A stretch of DNA of 64,000 bases from Serratia quinivorans (GCA_900457075.1 UGYN01000002.1:1364001-1428000), one strand, 5' to 3'. Shown: positions 23,737-34,166, counted from the stretch's first letter. Program-made: numbers and translations. The notes: a model not told the origin generated them from the letters alone.

Positions 23737-25026
23737 TTGGAGCACGTTTCGACAGGAACCCTGATCATTATCCTGGTGGTTATGATCGTGGTTTCCGCTT
23801 ACTTCTCAGCATCCGAAACCGGCATGATGACGCTAAACCGCTATCGTCTCCGTCATCTCTCCAAGCAGGGCAACCGCTCTGCCCGCCGGGTCGAAAAACT
23901 ACTGCAAAAGCCGGATCGTCTGATTGGCCTGGTGCTGATCGGCAATAATCTGGTCAACATTCTCGCCTCGGCGCTGGCAACCATTGTCGGTATGCGCCTA
24001 TATGGCGATTTCGGCGTAGCTATCGCCACCGGTATCCTGACGTTTGCCGTGCTGCTGTTCGCCGAAGTGTTGCCGAAAACCTTCGCTGCGTTATATCCGG
24101 AGCGCATCGCCTTCCCCAGCAGCGTTTTACTGGCACCGCTGCAGAAGGTGATGTTCCCGCTGGTATGGCTGCTTAATGGCATCACCACGCTGGTCTTGCG
24201 CCTGTTCGGCATCCACACCAACGTGCGGGTCAGCGATGCCGTCAGCAAGGATGAGTTGCGCACCATCGTTAATGAATCCCACTCGCAGATTTCTCGCCGC
24301 AATCAGGACATGTTGATTTCCGTGCTGGATCTGGAGAAGGTGACGGTCGATGACATCATGGTGCCCCGCAACGAGATCGTCGGCATCGATGTCAACGACG
24401 ACTGGAAGTCGATCATGCGCCAGCTCACCCACTCGCCGCACGGTCGCATCGTGCTGTATCGAGGCTCACTGGATGATGCTATCGGCATGCTGCGGGTACG
24501 CGAAGCCTACCGCCTGATGACCGAGAAGAAAGAGTTCAACAAAGAGAACCTGCTGCGCGCCGCCGACGAGATTTACTACGTGCCTGAAGGCACGCCGCTT
24601 AACGTCCAACTGGTGAAATTCCAGCGCAACAAAGAGAAAGTCAGCATCGTGGTGGACGAGTACGGTGATATTCAGGGGCTGGTGACGGTCGAAGATATCC
24701 TGGAAGAAATCGTCGGTGATTTCACCACCTCCATGTCGCCAACGCTGGCGGAAGAGGTCAATCCGCAAAGCGACGGTTCGGTCCTGATCGACGGTACCGC
24801 CAACGTGCGCGAGTTAAACAAGGCATTCAACTGGACGCTGCCGGCCACCGATGCACGCACCATTAACGGCATGCTGTTGGAGGAGCTTGAGGAGATCCCT
24901 GAGGTGGGCACCCGGGTCCGGGTTGGCCATTACGACGTTGATATCCTCGACGTGCAGGACAATATGATCAAACAGGTGCGGGTCACGCCAATAAAATCGC
25001 TGCAGTCCAGCGTTCAACAACACTGA
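23737..25026 (+). CDS. corB: CorB/CorC family inner membrane protein (DUF21 and CBS domains)
   Basis: A 429-residue protein starting with TTG 23737. It has an N-terminal DUF21 membrane domain (IIILVVMIVVSAYFSASETG), two CBS domains (VDDIMVPRNEIVGIDVND; VDEYGDIQGLVTVEDILEEI) and a C-terminal CorC_HlyC domain (DGTANVRELNKAFNW). Family members take part in magnesium or cobalt transport and resistance. It corresponds to E. coli YfjD and ends at a bidirectional terminator shared with luxS. Confidence 0.95.
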   Translation: MEHVSTGTLIIILVVMIVVSAYFSASETGMMTLNRYRLRHLSKQGNRSARRVEKLLQKPDRLIGLVLIGNNLVNILASALATIVGMRLYGDFGVAIATGILTFAVLLFAEVLPKTFAALYPERIAFPSSVLLAPLQKVMFPLVWLLNGITTLVLRLFGIHTNVRVSDAVSKDELRTIVNESHSQISRRNQDMLISVLDLEKVTVDDIMVPRNEIVGIDVNDDWKSIMRQLTHSPHGRIVLYRGSLDDAIGMLRVREAYRLMTEKKEFNKENLLRAADEIYYVPEGTPLNVQLVKFQRNKEKVSIVVDEYGDIQGLVTVEDILEEIVGDFTTSMSPTLAEEVNPQSDGSVLIDGTANVRELNKAFNWTLPATDARTINGMLLEELEEIPEVGTRVRVGHYDVDILDVQDNMIKQVRVTPIKSLQSSVQQH

Positions 25027-25042
25027 CCGCCCACCAGAAAGG

Positions 25043-25071
25043 AAAAAAGACGCGAACATCGCGTCTTTTTT
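25043..25071. terminator. Bidirectional terminator between corB and luxS
   Basis: AAAAAAGACGCG (25043-25054), loop AACAT, CGCGTCTTTTTT (25060-25071). It has U-runs on both strands and serves both convergent genes. Confidence 0.92.
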
Positions 25072-25094
25072 TATCGCTGTAGCCCGGTGACGAA

Positions 25095-25610
25095 CTAGAT
25101 GTGCAGTTCCTGCAGCTTCTCTTTCGGTAGCGCCAGCTCTTCGTTGTGATTCACTACCACGTCGTGATCAAGGATGTGCTTGGCGATTTCCTGTGCTTCT
25201 TCCAGCGAGTGCATGTGGTAAGTACCGCACTGGAACTCATTCAGCTCAGGAATTTTGCGCTGATCGGTCACTTTCAGCACGTCACTCATTGCCGCTTTCC
25301 AGGCATCGGCAACTCGCTGCTCTTCCGGCACGCCAATCAGGCTCATGTAGAAGCCGGTACGGCATCCCATCGGGGAGATATCGATAATCTCAACGCCCTG
25401 GCCATTCAAATGGTCACGCATAAAACCGGCAAACAGGTGTTCCAGCGTATGGATGCCACGCTCAGGCATCACTTCCAGATTCGGGCGGCAAAAACGCAGA
25501 TCGAATACGGTGATGGTATCGCCATGAGGAGTTTTCATGGTTTTCGCAACGCGGACAGCCGGGGCTGCCATGCGGGTATGGTCTACGGTGAAGCTATCCA
25601 GCAGTGGCAT
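25095..25610 (-). CDS. luxS: S-ribosylhomocysteine lyase (autoinducer-2 synthesis)
   Basis: A 171-residue LuxS. The metal site is seen in HTLEH (HxxEH) with the third ligand in [10 protein letters not shown]. It cleaves S-ribosylhomocysteine to homocysteine and DPD, the precursor of the AI-2 signal. MicA is encoded divergently in the gap to gshA, as in E. coli. Confidence 0.98.
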   Translation of the reverse strand: MPLLDSFTVDHTRMAAPAVRVAKTMKTPHGDTITVFDLRFCRPNLEVMPERGIHTLEHLFAGFMRDHLNGQGVEIIDISPMGCRTGFYMSLIGVPEEQRVADAWKAAMSDVLKVTDQRKIPELNEFQCGTYHMHSLEEAQEIAKHILDHDVVVNHNEELALPKEKLQELHI

Positions 25611-25663
25611 TTCGTTACCTCCTCGTAAAAGAGTATTTATTTCGAAACTTTTTTATCTATCCA

Positions 25664-25692
25664 GGAAACCTTTTCTAACTCAGCGAGTCTGA
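25664..25692 (+). promoter_or_regulatory. Sigma-E-type promoter of micA
   Basis: GGAAACC at 25664-25670 and TCTGA at 25688-25692 match sigma-E -35 (GGAACTT-like) and -10 (TCTGA) elements, placed correctly for transcription starting at 25699. MicA is a known sigma-E target in E. coli and Salmonella. Confidence 0.75.
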
Positions 25693-25698
25693 ATATGT

Positions 25699-25774
25699 GA
25701 AAGACGCGCATTTGTTATCATCATCCCTGTCATCAGAGATGCATATTTGGCCACATTGATGTGGCCTTTTTCTT
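25699..25774 (+). ncRNA. micA: Small RNA MicA
   Basis: The sequence starting GAAAGACGCGCATTTGTTAT matches the conserved 5' half of MicA, which pairs with ompA and other porin mRNAs with Hfq. It ends in the stem GGCCAC (25749-25754) / GTGGCC (25761-25766) with a long U-tract. The place between luxS and gshA on the strand opposite both genes is the same as in E. coli. The middle part (loop of the first hairpin) differs from E. coli. Confidence 0.93.
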
Positions 25775-25776
25775 TT

Positions 25777-27339
25777 TCAGCTCCCGCCATGTTGCTTCAG
25801 GAACTCTTCAAAGCTTAGCGTATCACTGGCTTCTACGTTACGTTGGCGCTGCCATGAGGCTTCCTGCTCCTTCGCCAATTCGGCTTCAGTCAGGATTTCC
25901 AACGGCTCTTCAATCAGCATCTGACGGTATTGCTCAGCTAACTGCAGGCCCACACGACCGGTGCCCTCTTCCTTCATCGCTTTCAGGATACGGGCCGAGA
26001 ACGTCAGTTCCGGATCGTCAAACGCTGCGACCAGTTCGTCACACACCTGCTGATACTGGCGATCGCCGGCTTCGCTATCCAACACTTCCGCCACGCGGCG
26101 CAAATCGTCAAACAAGGCTTTGCCTACTTTTGCCAGTGGCTCACGGCTGTCATCGCAACCTATGCCAATGGTCTGTCCCGGTTTACGCCCTTCGAGGATC
26201 ACCCGGTTCCAGTTTTTGCGCGTGCAGAGCAATTCATCACTGCTCATCTCTGGCGCATCGGCCAACACACACCATATCAGGAACAGGTCCAGGAAACGTG
26301 CCTGTACCGCATCCACGCCGATTGGCGAGAACGGGTTGATGTCCAGCGAGCGAACTTCGATGTATTCGATACCGCCGCGCAGCAGCGCATCTGACGGTGT
26401 CTCACCGCTTTTAGTCACCCGCTTCGGCCGGATCGGTGCATAGAGTTCGTTTTCGATCTGCAGCACGTTACTGTTCAACTGCAGATGACGATCGCCATCT
26501 TTCACACCTAATTTGGCAAACTCTTCCGAAGGCGTAACAATCGCCCGCTTCAAGCCTTCAACATAACTTTGCAGGTCGTTAAAGGTAATACCCAGATTGC
26601 TTTGTGATTTATTGGTGTAACCCAGGTCACTCAAGCGTAGCGAAGTGGCATACGGCAGATAACACATACCCTGTTCTGTACGCTCAAACGGCAACGCGGT
26701 CTCACGCCCTTTCAGGAACGAGGAACAGATCGCCGGCGATGCGCCGAACAGATACGGGATCACCCAGCCAAAACGATAATAGTTGCGGATCAGACGGAAA
26801 TAGCCCGCTGAAATCTGTTCCTTACCGCTTTCTGCGTCTTTAACGCCGACCCATGCCTGCCAGAACTCCAGCGGCAGGGAGAAGTTGTAGTGCACGCCGG
26901 AAATGGTCTGCATCAGCGCGCCGTAACGGTTCTTCAACCCTTCACGGTATAACGTCTTCATGCGGCCAATATTCGACGAGCCGAACTGCGCCAGTTCAAT
27001 GTCCTGCTCGGCTTCAATAAAGCACGGCATGCTGAGCGGCCACATGCGCTCCTCACCCAGATTACGCGCCACGTGACGATGAATATCACGCAAGAACGTC
27101 AGCAGGTGATCGAGGTTGTCGTCAACCGGCGTAATAAATTCTAACAGCGCCTCGGCAAAGTCTGTGGTTATCCAGTGGTGCGTTAATGCCGCCCCCAATT
27201 TTTCCGGATGTCCGGTTGTTGCCAGCTTTCCGTCTTCGGTGACACGCAGTGTTTCACGCTCAATGCCGCGACGAATGCCTTTTAATGCATGGGGATGGGC
27301 TTCCAACCAAGAAAGCGCCTGGGATACGTCCGGGATCAA
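25777..27339 (-). CDS. gshA: Glutamate-cysteine ligase
   Basis: A 520-residue enzyme of the proteobacterial GshA type (E. coli 518), starting with TTG at 27339 as in E. coli ([20 protein letters not shown]). It catalyses the first step of glutathione synthesis. Conserved blocks include [20 protein letters not shown] and [17 protein letters not shown]. Confidence 0.98.
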   Translation of the reverse strand: MIPDVSQALSWLEAHPHALKGIRRGIERETLRVTEDGKLATTGHPEKLGAALTHHWITTDFAEALLEFITPVDDNLDHLLTFLRDIHRHVARNLGEERMWPLSMPCFIEAEQDIELAQFGSSNIGRMKTLYREGLKNRYGALMQTISGVHYNFSLPLEFWQAWVGVKDAESGKEQISAGYFRLIRNYYRFGWVIPYLFGASPAICSSFLKGRETALPFERTEQGMCYLPYATSLRLSDLGYTNKSQSNLGITFNDLQSYVEGLKRAIVTPSEEFAKLGVKDGDRHLQLNSNVLQIENELYAPIRPKRVTKSGETPSDALLRGGIEYIEVRSLDINPFSPIGVDAVQARFLDLFLIWCVLADAPEMSSDELLCTRKNWNRVILEGRKPGQTIGIGCDDSREPLAKVGKALFDDLRRVAEVLDSEAGDRQYQQVCDELVAAFDDPELTFSARILKAMKEEGTGRVGLQLAEQYRQMLIEEPLEILTEAELAKEQEASWQRQRNVEASDTLSFEEFLKQHGGS

Positions 27340-27421
27340 ATTGACCTCCCGCTTCTAAAAACAAGAACTCGTAAGCATACTGAATCTGCACCCGAGAGAA
27401 TATTGAGTTATATTCACGTCG

Positions 27422-27850
27422 TTAATGCCACCAGGCCATTCCCTGTAGCGTTATCATAGTCAAAATGATGTAACGCAGCGCCTTTCCGATACACAGAAAT
27501 AGCGCAACAGGGCCCCAGGGCATGCGCAGCCAGCCTGCCAACACGCACAACAAATCGCCCACTACCGGTACCCAACTGAGCAACAGCGCAGCCGGGCCAA
27601 AGCGTTGCATCCACCCAAGCGCTGTATCCAGCCCTCGCTGTGGTTTCAACGCCGGTAACAGGCGCCCGATAATGACATTGGTCAGCCCACCGAGCGTATT
27701 GCCCAACGTCGCGGCCAGCACCAGTAACTCCGGTGAGACACGGCTGTTGGTCAGCAAGGCAACCAAAATAATTTCTGAATTTCCCGGCAACAACGTCGCA
27801 CTGAGAAAGCTGCCGCCGAATAACGACATCACCGCCAGCGTACTACTCAC
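27422..27850 (-). CDS. yqaA: Inner membrane protein YqaA (DedA/SNARE-associated family)
   Basis: A 142-residue membrane protein with four hydrophobic segments (LLVLAATLGNTLGGLTNVII; GPAALLLSWVPVVGDLLCVL). The family is DedA-like, and some members move lipid carriers; the role of YqaA itself is not established. It overlaps yqaB by 4 bp, in the same order as E. coli. Confidence 0.93.
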   Translation of the reverse strand: MSSTLAVMSLFGGSFLSATLLPGNSEIILVALLTNSRVSPELLVLAATLGNTLGGLTNVIIGRLLPALKPQRGLDTALGWMQRFGPAALLLSWVPVVGDLLCVLAGWLRMPWGPVALFLCIGKALRYIILTMITLQGMAWWH

Positions 27851-28413
27851 AGCGTACGAACGTCTACCACCGCCATATTGGCGCTTTTCGCCGCCTGGAT
27901 GCCGAAATCTGCGTCTTCAAACACTACGCATTTCTCCGGCGGTACGCCAATCAGTTCGGCACAGCGCAGGAAGGTGTCCGGCTCCGGCTTGTGACGCTGC
28001 ACATCATCGGCGCCCACAATCGCATCAAAGCAGTGGAACAGGCCCAGATGGCGCAGCAGAGTTTCCGCCATGCGATGCTCACTGCCGGTACCCACCGCCA
28101 TTGGACGGCGGCCATGGTAGGCCTTCACCACCTCAATCAGCGGCAAGGGGCGCACGCTGTCCAGCAGCATAATCTCTACCGCTCGGGTTTTCTCTGCAGC
28201 CAACTGATGGGGATCGAGATCGGCCTGATGGCTGGCAATAATCGCCTGGGCAATATGCCAGGTCGGAGAACCGCTCAACGCCATCACCGCGGGCTCATCA
28301 AACGTCATACCGTAACGGGACAACACTTCACGCCACGCCTTTCGGTGCGTCGGCTCGGTATCGAGAATGGTGCCGTCCATGTCGAAAATAAGACCCTGAT
28401 AGCGGTCGTACAT
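27847..28413 (-). CDS. yqaB: HAD phosphatase YqaB (fructose-1-phosphate phosphatase type)
   Basis: A 188-residue HAD-superfamily phosphatase: motif I DMDGTILDTEP, motif II GTGSE, and the end motif VFEDADFGIQAAKSA. E. coli YqaB hydrolyses fructose-1-phosphate and 6-phosphogluconate. It is translationally coupled to yqaA. Confidence 0.95.
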   Translation of the reverse strand: MYDRYQGLIFDMDGTILDTEPTHRKAWREVLSRYGMTFDEPAVMALSGSPTWHIAQAIIASHQADLDPHQLAAEKTRAVEIMLLDSVRPLPLIEVVKAYHGRRPMAVGTGSEHRMAETLLRHLGLFHCFDAIVGADDVQRHKPEPDTFLRCAELIGVPPEKCVVFEDADFGIQAAKSANMAVVDVRTL

Positions 28414-28557
28414 CGTTACTCCATGATCGTTGAGGAAAGAAAACTACTTTAGCGTAAAGCCGGAAGGTTGTCGCTGATCGCGTAATAGCGGAATGTGCTG
28501 TGCACAAGAGGAAAGATGATGGGATTACAGCAGCGTATCGCCGAATGCCAGAAAGCG

Positions 28558-28581
28558 AAAAACCCGCCAAGGCGGGTTTTT
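28558..28581 (-). terminator. Terminator of the tRNA operon
   Basis: AAAAACCCGCC, loop AA, GGCGGGTTTTT: a symmetric hairpin 7 bp after the last tRNA-Arg on the minus strand. Confidence 0.92.
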
Positions 28582-28587
28582 CTTAGA

Positions 28588-28664
28588 TGGTGCATCCAGG
28601 AGGATTCGAACCTCCGACCGCTCGGTTCGTAGCCGAGTACTCTATCCAGCTGAGCTATGGATGC
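28588..28664 (-). tRNA. tRNA-Arg (ACG)
   Basis: A 77-nt tRNA including an encoded CCA. On the minus strand the anticodon loop reads CTACGAA, so the anticodon is ACG (read as ICG). The T loop GGTTCGAATCC is present. It is identical over its whole length to the two copies upstream. Confidence 0.97.
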
Positions 28665-28714
28665 ATTACTATTTTTGGTTTGTCTGCTTGAAGAAACAAG
28701 TTTGACAGAAAGAA

Positions 28715-28791
28715 TGGTGCATCCAGGAGGATTCGAACCTCCGACCGCTCGGTTCGTAGCCGAGTACTCTATCCAGCTGAGCTATGGATGC
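28715..28791 (-). tRNA. tRNA-Arg (ACG)
   Basis: Second of three identical 77-nt genes with encoded CCA and anticodon ACG. The spacers to its neighbours (50 and 61 bp) are not similar, so only the tRNA sequence is repeated. Confidence 0.97.
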
Positions 28792-28852
28792 ACAGGAATT
28801 CTTTTTTGATACCGTATGGTACGTTGTTACTACCCCACCATACTGCAAAATA

Positions 28853-28929
28853 TGGTGCATCCAGGAGGATTCGAACCTCCGACCGCTCGGTTCGTAGCCG
28901 AGTACTCTATCCAGCTGAGCTATGGATGC
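28853..28929 (-). tRNA. tRNA-Arg (ACG)
   Basis: Third identical copy, adjacent to tRNA-Ser (3-bp gap). E. coli has four such genes (argQ, argZ, argY, argV) at this position. Confidence 0.97.
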
Positions 28930-28932
28930 AAA

Positions 28933-29025
28933 TGGCGGTGAGGCGGGGATTCGAACCCCGGATGCAGCTTTTGACCGCATACTCCCTTAGCAGGGGAGCG
29001 CCTTCAGCCTCTCGGCCACCTCACC
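28933..29025 (-). tRNA. serV: tRNA-Ser (GCT)
   Basis: A 93-nt tRNA with encoded CCA, a long variable arm and the anticodon loop CTGCTAA (anticodon GCU, for AGC/AGU codons). It is the first gene of the tRNA operon on the minus strand, matching serV of E. coli. Confidence 0.97.
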
Positions 29026-29286
29026 ATACGCTTCTTGCGAATTGTGCCTAACTTGCTTTGGAGAAGCTCATCGGCACTGCGTGGCGCACATATTACTTTC
29101 TCCGACTTTTAAGTCAAACAATTTTTCCCATCTCATGTGCGTTTGCACAATTCACACTCAACATGGGCGATTTCACGTCAAAAAGATTGTTTTATCAACA
29201 GACAATAACAGTGAATCAGCAAACAAAGTGGGAGGAGCTGCAGGAAGATTTAACAGGGTAAGTCAGAGGATAGTCCGTGGGGGGCA
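29026..29286. other. Intergenic region upstream of the tRNA operon
   Basis: The stretch between the tRNA-Ser gene and the csrA terminator has no credible gene. It should hold the tRNA operon promoter on the minus strand. I could not assign -35 and -10 boxes with certainty. No repeat or other structure was seen. Confidence 0.6.
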
Positions 29287-29326
29287 CAAAAAAGCTCAGT
29301 AGCGTCTCGCTGAGCAACGAGACGCT
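29287..29326 (-). terminator. Terminator of csrA
   Basis: On the minus strand AGCGTCTCG pairs with CGAGACGCT (29318-29326 with 29301-29309), followed by ACTGAGC and a run of six U at 29288-29293. Confidence 0.82.
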
Positions 29327-29335
29327 GCATCGAAA

Positions 29336-29521
29336 TCAGTAAGTCGTCGGTTGAGACTTCTCTGCCTGAATGCGCTGATAGATTTCTTCGCGGTGAACTG
29401 ACACCTCTTTGGGGGCATTCACACCAATACGAACCTGGTTGCCCTTGACCCCTAACACTGTGACAGTGACCTCATCGCCAATCATGAGGGTTTCACCAAC
29501 TCGACGAGTCAGAATTAACAT
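29336..29521 (-). CDS. csrA: Carbon storage regulator CsrA
   Basis: A 61-residue RNA-binding protein identical in style to E. coli CsrA ([20 protein letters not shown], then [12 protein letters not shown]). It binds GGA motifs in mRNA leaders as a dimer and controls carbon storage, motility and, in Serratia, secondary metabolism. It lies between alaS and the tRNAs, as in E. coli. Confidence 0.98.
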
Positions 29522-29716
29522 TCTTTGCTCCTTGAAAGATTAAAAGAGTCGGGTCTCTCAGTTTCCCCGTCATTATCCATCATATGCTGCGAAAACGTAA
29601 GTCATGTAATCCACAATAAGTGTAAGCAGACTTGGTCTCACCTCAGATAATGATAAGTTTAGCCGACCTGAAAAACTTTGTTCCCGTAATTGTAACCAAA
29701 TTGTGTTAGCACAGGT

Positions 29717-29752
29717 TAAAAACGCCATAATCAGTAATGAGTTATGGCGTTT
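29717..29752 (-). terminator. Terminator of alaS
   Basis: AAACGCCATAA (29720-29730) and TTATGGCGTTT (29742-29752) form an 11-bp stem. On the minus strand it ends in UUUUU. It lies 22 bp after the restored alaS stop codon. Confidence 0.88.
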
Positions 29753-29773
29753 GTAAGTGCTATTTATTTATAT

Positions 29774-32400
29774 TCACAGTTTCGAGGCCACCCAGGCTTC
29801 TACGCTGTCTAATGCCGCTGGCAGGGCGCTGACATCCGTTCCCCGGCCTGCGCCATATCAGGGCGTCCGCCCCCTTTACCGCCAACCTGCTGCGCTACGT
29901 TACCGATCAGCTCGCCGGCTTTTACCCGGTCGGTCAGATCTTTGGTCACGCCGGCAATCAGGCTCACCTTATCATCCGCCGTGGTGGCCAGCACGATAAT
30001 CGCGGAACCCAGTTGATTTTTAAGATCATCAACCATAGTACGCAGCATTTTGGCCTCAACGTTATCCAGTTGGCTGACCAACAGCTGTACACCGTTAACC
30101 ATTTTCGCCTTGCTGGACAACGAAGCGCTTTCTTGTGCCGCCTGCTGGTCCTTCAACTGCTGCAGCTCTTTTTCCAATGCGCGGGTACGATCGAGCACCG
30201 CACGCACTTTGTCCGTCAGGTTATTGCTGTCACCCTTAACCAGATGAGCAACGTCCTGTAGCAGATCGTTTTGCTGATGCAAGGTAGCAATCGCGCCATC
30301 ACCGGTTACCGCTTCAATACGGCGGATACCTGCGGCGGTACCAGACTCACTCAGAATGCGGAACAGGCCGATGTCACCGGTACGGCTGGCATGGGTGCCG
30401 CCACACAGCTCGGTCGAGAAGTCGCCCATGGTCAGTACGCGCACGTTGTCGTCGTACTTCTCACCGAACAGCGCCATAGCGCCCTTCTCTTTGGCATCAT
30501 CCAGCGCCATAACCTCGGTCTGCACCGGCAGGTTACGACGAATTTGTTGGTTCACCAAGTCTTCCACGGTGCGAATTTGCTCCGGCTTCATCGCTTCAAA
30601 ATGCGAGAAGTCGAAACGCAGGTATTTATCGTTAACCAACGAGCCTTTCTGCGCCACGTGCTCACCCAACGTCTGGCGCAGTGCAGCGTGCAGCAGGTGG
30701 GTTGCGGAGTGGTTCAGACGAATGCGGTTGCGTCGCACGGTGTCGATCTGCGCGTCAACACGGTCGTTCACCTTCAGCGATCCATGAGACAGCTTACCCT
30801 GATGGCCAATAGCCTGACCGTATTTCTGGGTGTCGCTCACTTCAAAATCAGCATTGGCAGCTTTCAGCACGCCCTTATCGCCAACCTGACCACCGGACTC
30901 ACCGTAGAACGGAGTCTCGTCCAGTACCACCACGGCTTCTTCACCGGCGTGGATCTCGTTCACTGGCTGACCATCACGGAACAGCGCGGTCACGGTGGAC
31001 TGCTGTTGCTCGTGGTCATAACCGCTGAATTGGCTGGCACCATCAACACGGATCATGCTGTTGTAGTCTGCGCCGAAGCCGCTGGACTCACGCGCACGGC
31101 GGCGCTGTGCTTCCATTGCCTGCTCGAAACCGGCTTCATCCACTTTCAGACCACGTTCACGGCACACGTCTGCCGTCAGATCGACCGGGAAACCGTAAGT
31201 GTCGTACAGACGGAATGCAGTTTCACCATCCAGGGTATCGCCCTGCAAGTTGGCCAGCTCTTCGTCCAGCAACGTCAAGCCACGTTCCAGAGTGCGGGCA
31301 AACTGATCTTCTTCGGTTTTCAGCACTTGCTCAACCAGTGACTGCTGACGCTTCAATTCGTCGGCTGCCGGCCCCATAACTTCGATCAGCGGTGCAACCA
31401 GCTTGTAGAAGAAGGTGTCTTTCGCGCCCAGCATGTTGCCATGGCGAACGGCGCGTCGGATGATGCGGCGCAGAACATAACCACGACCTTCGTTGGACGG
31501 TGTAACACCGTCTGACACCAGGAAGGCACAAGAGCGAATGTGGTCGGCGATCACGCGCAGGGATTTGTTATCCAAATCTGTGGCACCGGTCACCTTGGCC
31601 ACGGCGGCAATCAGCTTGCTGAACAGGTCGATTTCATAGTTGGAGTTCACGTGCTGCAATACTGCGGCAATACGCTCCAGCCCCATACCGGTATCTACCG
31701 AAGGTTTTGGCAGCGGCAGCATAGTACCGTCGGATTGACGGTTGAACTGCATGAAAACGAGGTTCCAGATCTCAATGTAGCGATCGCCGTCTTCTTCCGG
31801 ACTGCCCGGCGGGCCACCCCAGATATGATCGCCGTGATCGTAGAAAATCTCGGTGCACGGGCCGCATGGACCGGTATCACCCATCTGCCAGAAGTTGTCT
31901 GAGGCAAAGACGCCGCCTTTATTGTCGCCAATGCGGATAATACGTTCTGCCGGCACACCAATCTGCTGCTGCCAGATGTCGAAAGCTTCGTCATCGGTTT
32001 CATAGACGGTCACCCACAGCCGCTCTTTCGGCAGGTTAAACCAGTTTTCACCGGTCAAGAGTTCCCATGCGTAGCTGATGGCATCATGTTTGAAATAATC
32101 GCCGAAGCTGAAGTTGCCCAGCATTTCAAAGAAGGTGTGGTGACGTGCGGTATAACCGACGTTCTCCAGATCGTTATGCTTACCGCCCGCACGCACACAA
32201 CGCTGTGAGGTAGTGGCTCGGGAATAGGCACGCTTGTCCAGCCCCAGGAAAACATCTTTAAATTGGTTCATGCCGGCATTGGTAAACAGCAATGTCGGAT
32301 CATTGTCAGGCACCAGGGAGCTGCTCGCTACAACCTGATGGCCCTTACTATGAAAGAAATCGAGAAACGCTTGACGGATCTCAGCGGTGCTCTTGCTCAT
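29774..32400 (-). CDS. alaS: Alanyl-tRNA synthetase with an apparent 3' frameshift
   Basis: The synthetase reads normally from the ATG 32400 ([20 protein letters not shown]; the open frame extends 17 codons upstream but this start matches E. coli). It has the catalytic, editing ([26 protein letters not shown]) and C-Ala domains. At the CCCC run 29841-29844 one base appears to be missing: as given, the protein ends early as [12 protein letters not shown] at 29809. With one more C it would continue ...[20 protein letters not shown] to a stop at 29774, about 875 residues (E. coli 876). The enzyme is essential, so a sequencing error or a mild C-terminal change is likely. Coordinates cover the restored gene. 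Confidence 0.93.
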
Positions 32401-32533
32401 AATTTTCCCGGAAAGGCTAGAATAACGACACGTGAGCAAGATACGCGACATCCTGACGATGGCACCTAGCTCACGAACAAAAAGTGGGGATAAGATAAAT
32501 TTTCTTCAAGGGGAAGTAAAACCCCGTGTGCGT

Positions 32534-33040
32534 TCATTGCGCAAAATCACGGTAAATTGACTGAATTTCTTCCTGGAAGAAGCCACGATAGAGCAGATAA
32601 CGCTGCACTTTGGCTTTCTCTTTCCAGTCCGTTGGCAGTTGATCGCCAAATTTACGCTGCGCCACCTGTTTGGCCTGTTCACACCAATCAATCTCGCAGT
32701 CCGCCAGCGCCGCCTGCGTCAGTTCCTTATCCACACCTTTTTGCATCAATTCGGAGCGGATCCGCTGCGCGCCATAGCCTTTACGGCTGCGGCTACCAAT
32801 ATAACTGCGGGCAAAGCGTTGATCGTCCAGCCAGTTATGCTGGTAACAATAGGCAATAACCTGTTCTATAACGGCAGGGTCAACGGGTTCTTCAGGCAGC
32901 GGAGCGGAGGACGAGGGAGTTTTGGTGCCAAATCTGGCTTTCGCCATAAATGGCTGCGCCGCAAGTTTGCGGCGCAGTTCAGCTTCACTATGATCGCGTT
33001 GCGACAGCAGGCGCATGGCGCGGCTTAGCAAGTCATTCAT
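32534..33040 (-). CDS. recX: RecA regulatory protein RecX
   Basis: A 168-residue RecX built of helical repeats (MNDLLSRAMRLLSQRDHSEA; QRFARSYIGSRSRKGYGAQR). It inhibits RecA filament growth. It lies 64 bp after recA on the same strand, usually expressed by partial read-through from recA. Confidence 0.96.
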   Translation of the reverse strand: MNDLLSRAMRLLSQRDHSEAELRRKLAAQPFMAKARFGTKTPSSSAPLPEEPVDPAVIEQVIAYCYQHNWLDDQRFARSYIGSRSRKGYGAQRIRSELMQKGVDKELTQAALADCEIDWCEQAKQVAQRKFGDQLPTDWKEKAKVQRYLLYRGFFQEEIQSIYRDFAQ

Positions 33041-33104
33041 TTTTCAAGCCTGATTTAGTTGACGTTCGTGAACCTATAACGATGTCCACGAACGCCAGCA
33101 GCGA

Positions 33105-34166
33105 TTAAAACTCTTCGCTGGTTTCAGCTTCGTCGTCGAAGCCTTCGTTGGTTGCAGCAACCAGTTCGCCGTTGCTGTGCAGCAGCAGGTCACGCAGTCG
33201 TTTATCCAACTCGGCAGCAACCGCCGGGTTCTCTTTCAGGAAGTTACAGGCGTTGGCCTTACCCTGACCGATTTTATCGCCGTTGTAGCTGTACCAGGCG
33301 CCGGCTTTCTCGATCATCTTGTGCTTAACGCCCAGATCGACCAATTCACCACGGCTGTTGATACCTTCACCGTACAGGATTTGGAACTCGGCCTGTTTGA
33401 ACGGCGCAGCGATTTTGTTTTTTACCACTTTTACGCGGGTTTCGCTGCCGACCACTTCATCGCCTTCTTTAACCGCGCCGATACGGCGGATATCCAGACG
33501 GACAGAAGCGTAGAATTTCAGTGCGTTACCACCGGTGGTGGTTTCAGGGTTACCAAACATCACACCGATTTTCATACGGATCTGGTTGATGAAGATCAAC
33601 AGCGTGTTGGCGTTTTTCAGGTTACCGGCCAGCTTACGCATCGCCTGGCTCATCATACGCGCCGCCAGGCCCATGTGTGAGTCACCAATTTCACCTTCGA
33701 TTTCCGCTTTTGGCGTCAGCGCCGCTACGGAGTCAACGATGATCACGTCAACCGCGCCAGAGCGGGTCAAGGCATCACAGATTTCCAGCGCTTGCTCACC
33801 GGTGTCCGGCTGCGAACACAGCAGGTTGTCGATATCAACACCCAGCTTTTTCGCATAAATCGGATCCAGCGCATGCTCGGCATCGATAAACGCACAGGTT
33901 TTACCTTCGCGCTGTGCCGCAGCGATAACCTGCAGCGTCAGGGTAGTTTTACCGGAAGACTCCGGGCCATAAATTTCAACGATACGACCCATTGGCAGGC
34001 CGCCCGCACCCAGTGCGATGTCCAGTGACAGTGAGCCGGTAGAGATCGTTTCTACGTCCATAGAACGGTCTTCACCCAGACGCATGATGGAGCCTTTGCC
34101 GAACTGTTTCTCAATCTGGCCCAGTGCCGCAGCTAGCGCCTTTTGCTTGTTCTCATCAATAGCCAT
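33105..34166 (-). CDS. recA: Recombinase RecA
   Basis: A 353-residue RecA starting [20 protein letters not shown] at 34166; seven in-frame codons upstream are not used in relatives. Walker A is GPESSGKTT (residues 66-74). It forms filaments on single-stranded DNA and triggers LexA self-cleavage. A consensus LexA box lies 80 bp upstream. Its signal is also the most likely trigger for the tail element at the left of this window. Confidence 0.99.

Noticed and set aside
28669..28980. Minus-strand open frame with two copies of [21 protein letters not shown]
   Set aside because: It is the translation of tandem tRNA-Arg genes; the repeat is tRNA sequence, not protein.
30271..31341. A 356-codon plus-strand frame
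   Set aside because: It lies wholly antisense to alaS in a GC-rich codon shadow; no ribosome-binding site or domain.
33063..33094. Hairpin CGTTCGTG/CACGAACG between recA and recX as a terminator
   Set aside because: The loop is long and no U-tract follows; recX is usually reached by read-through, so I left it out of the feature list.
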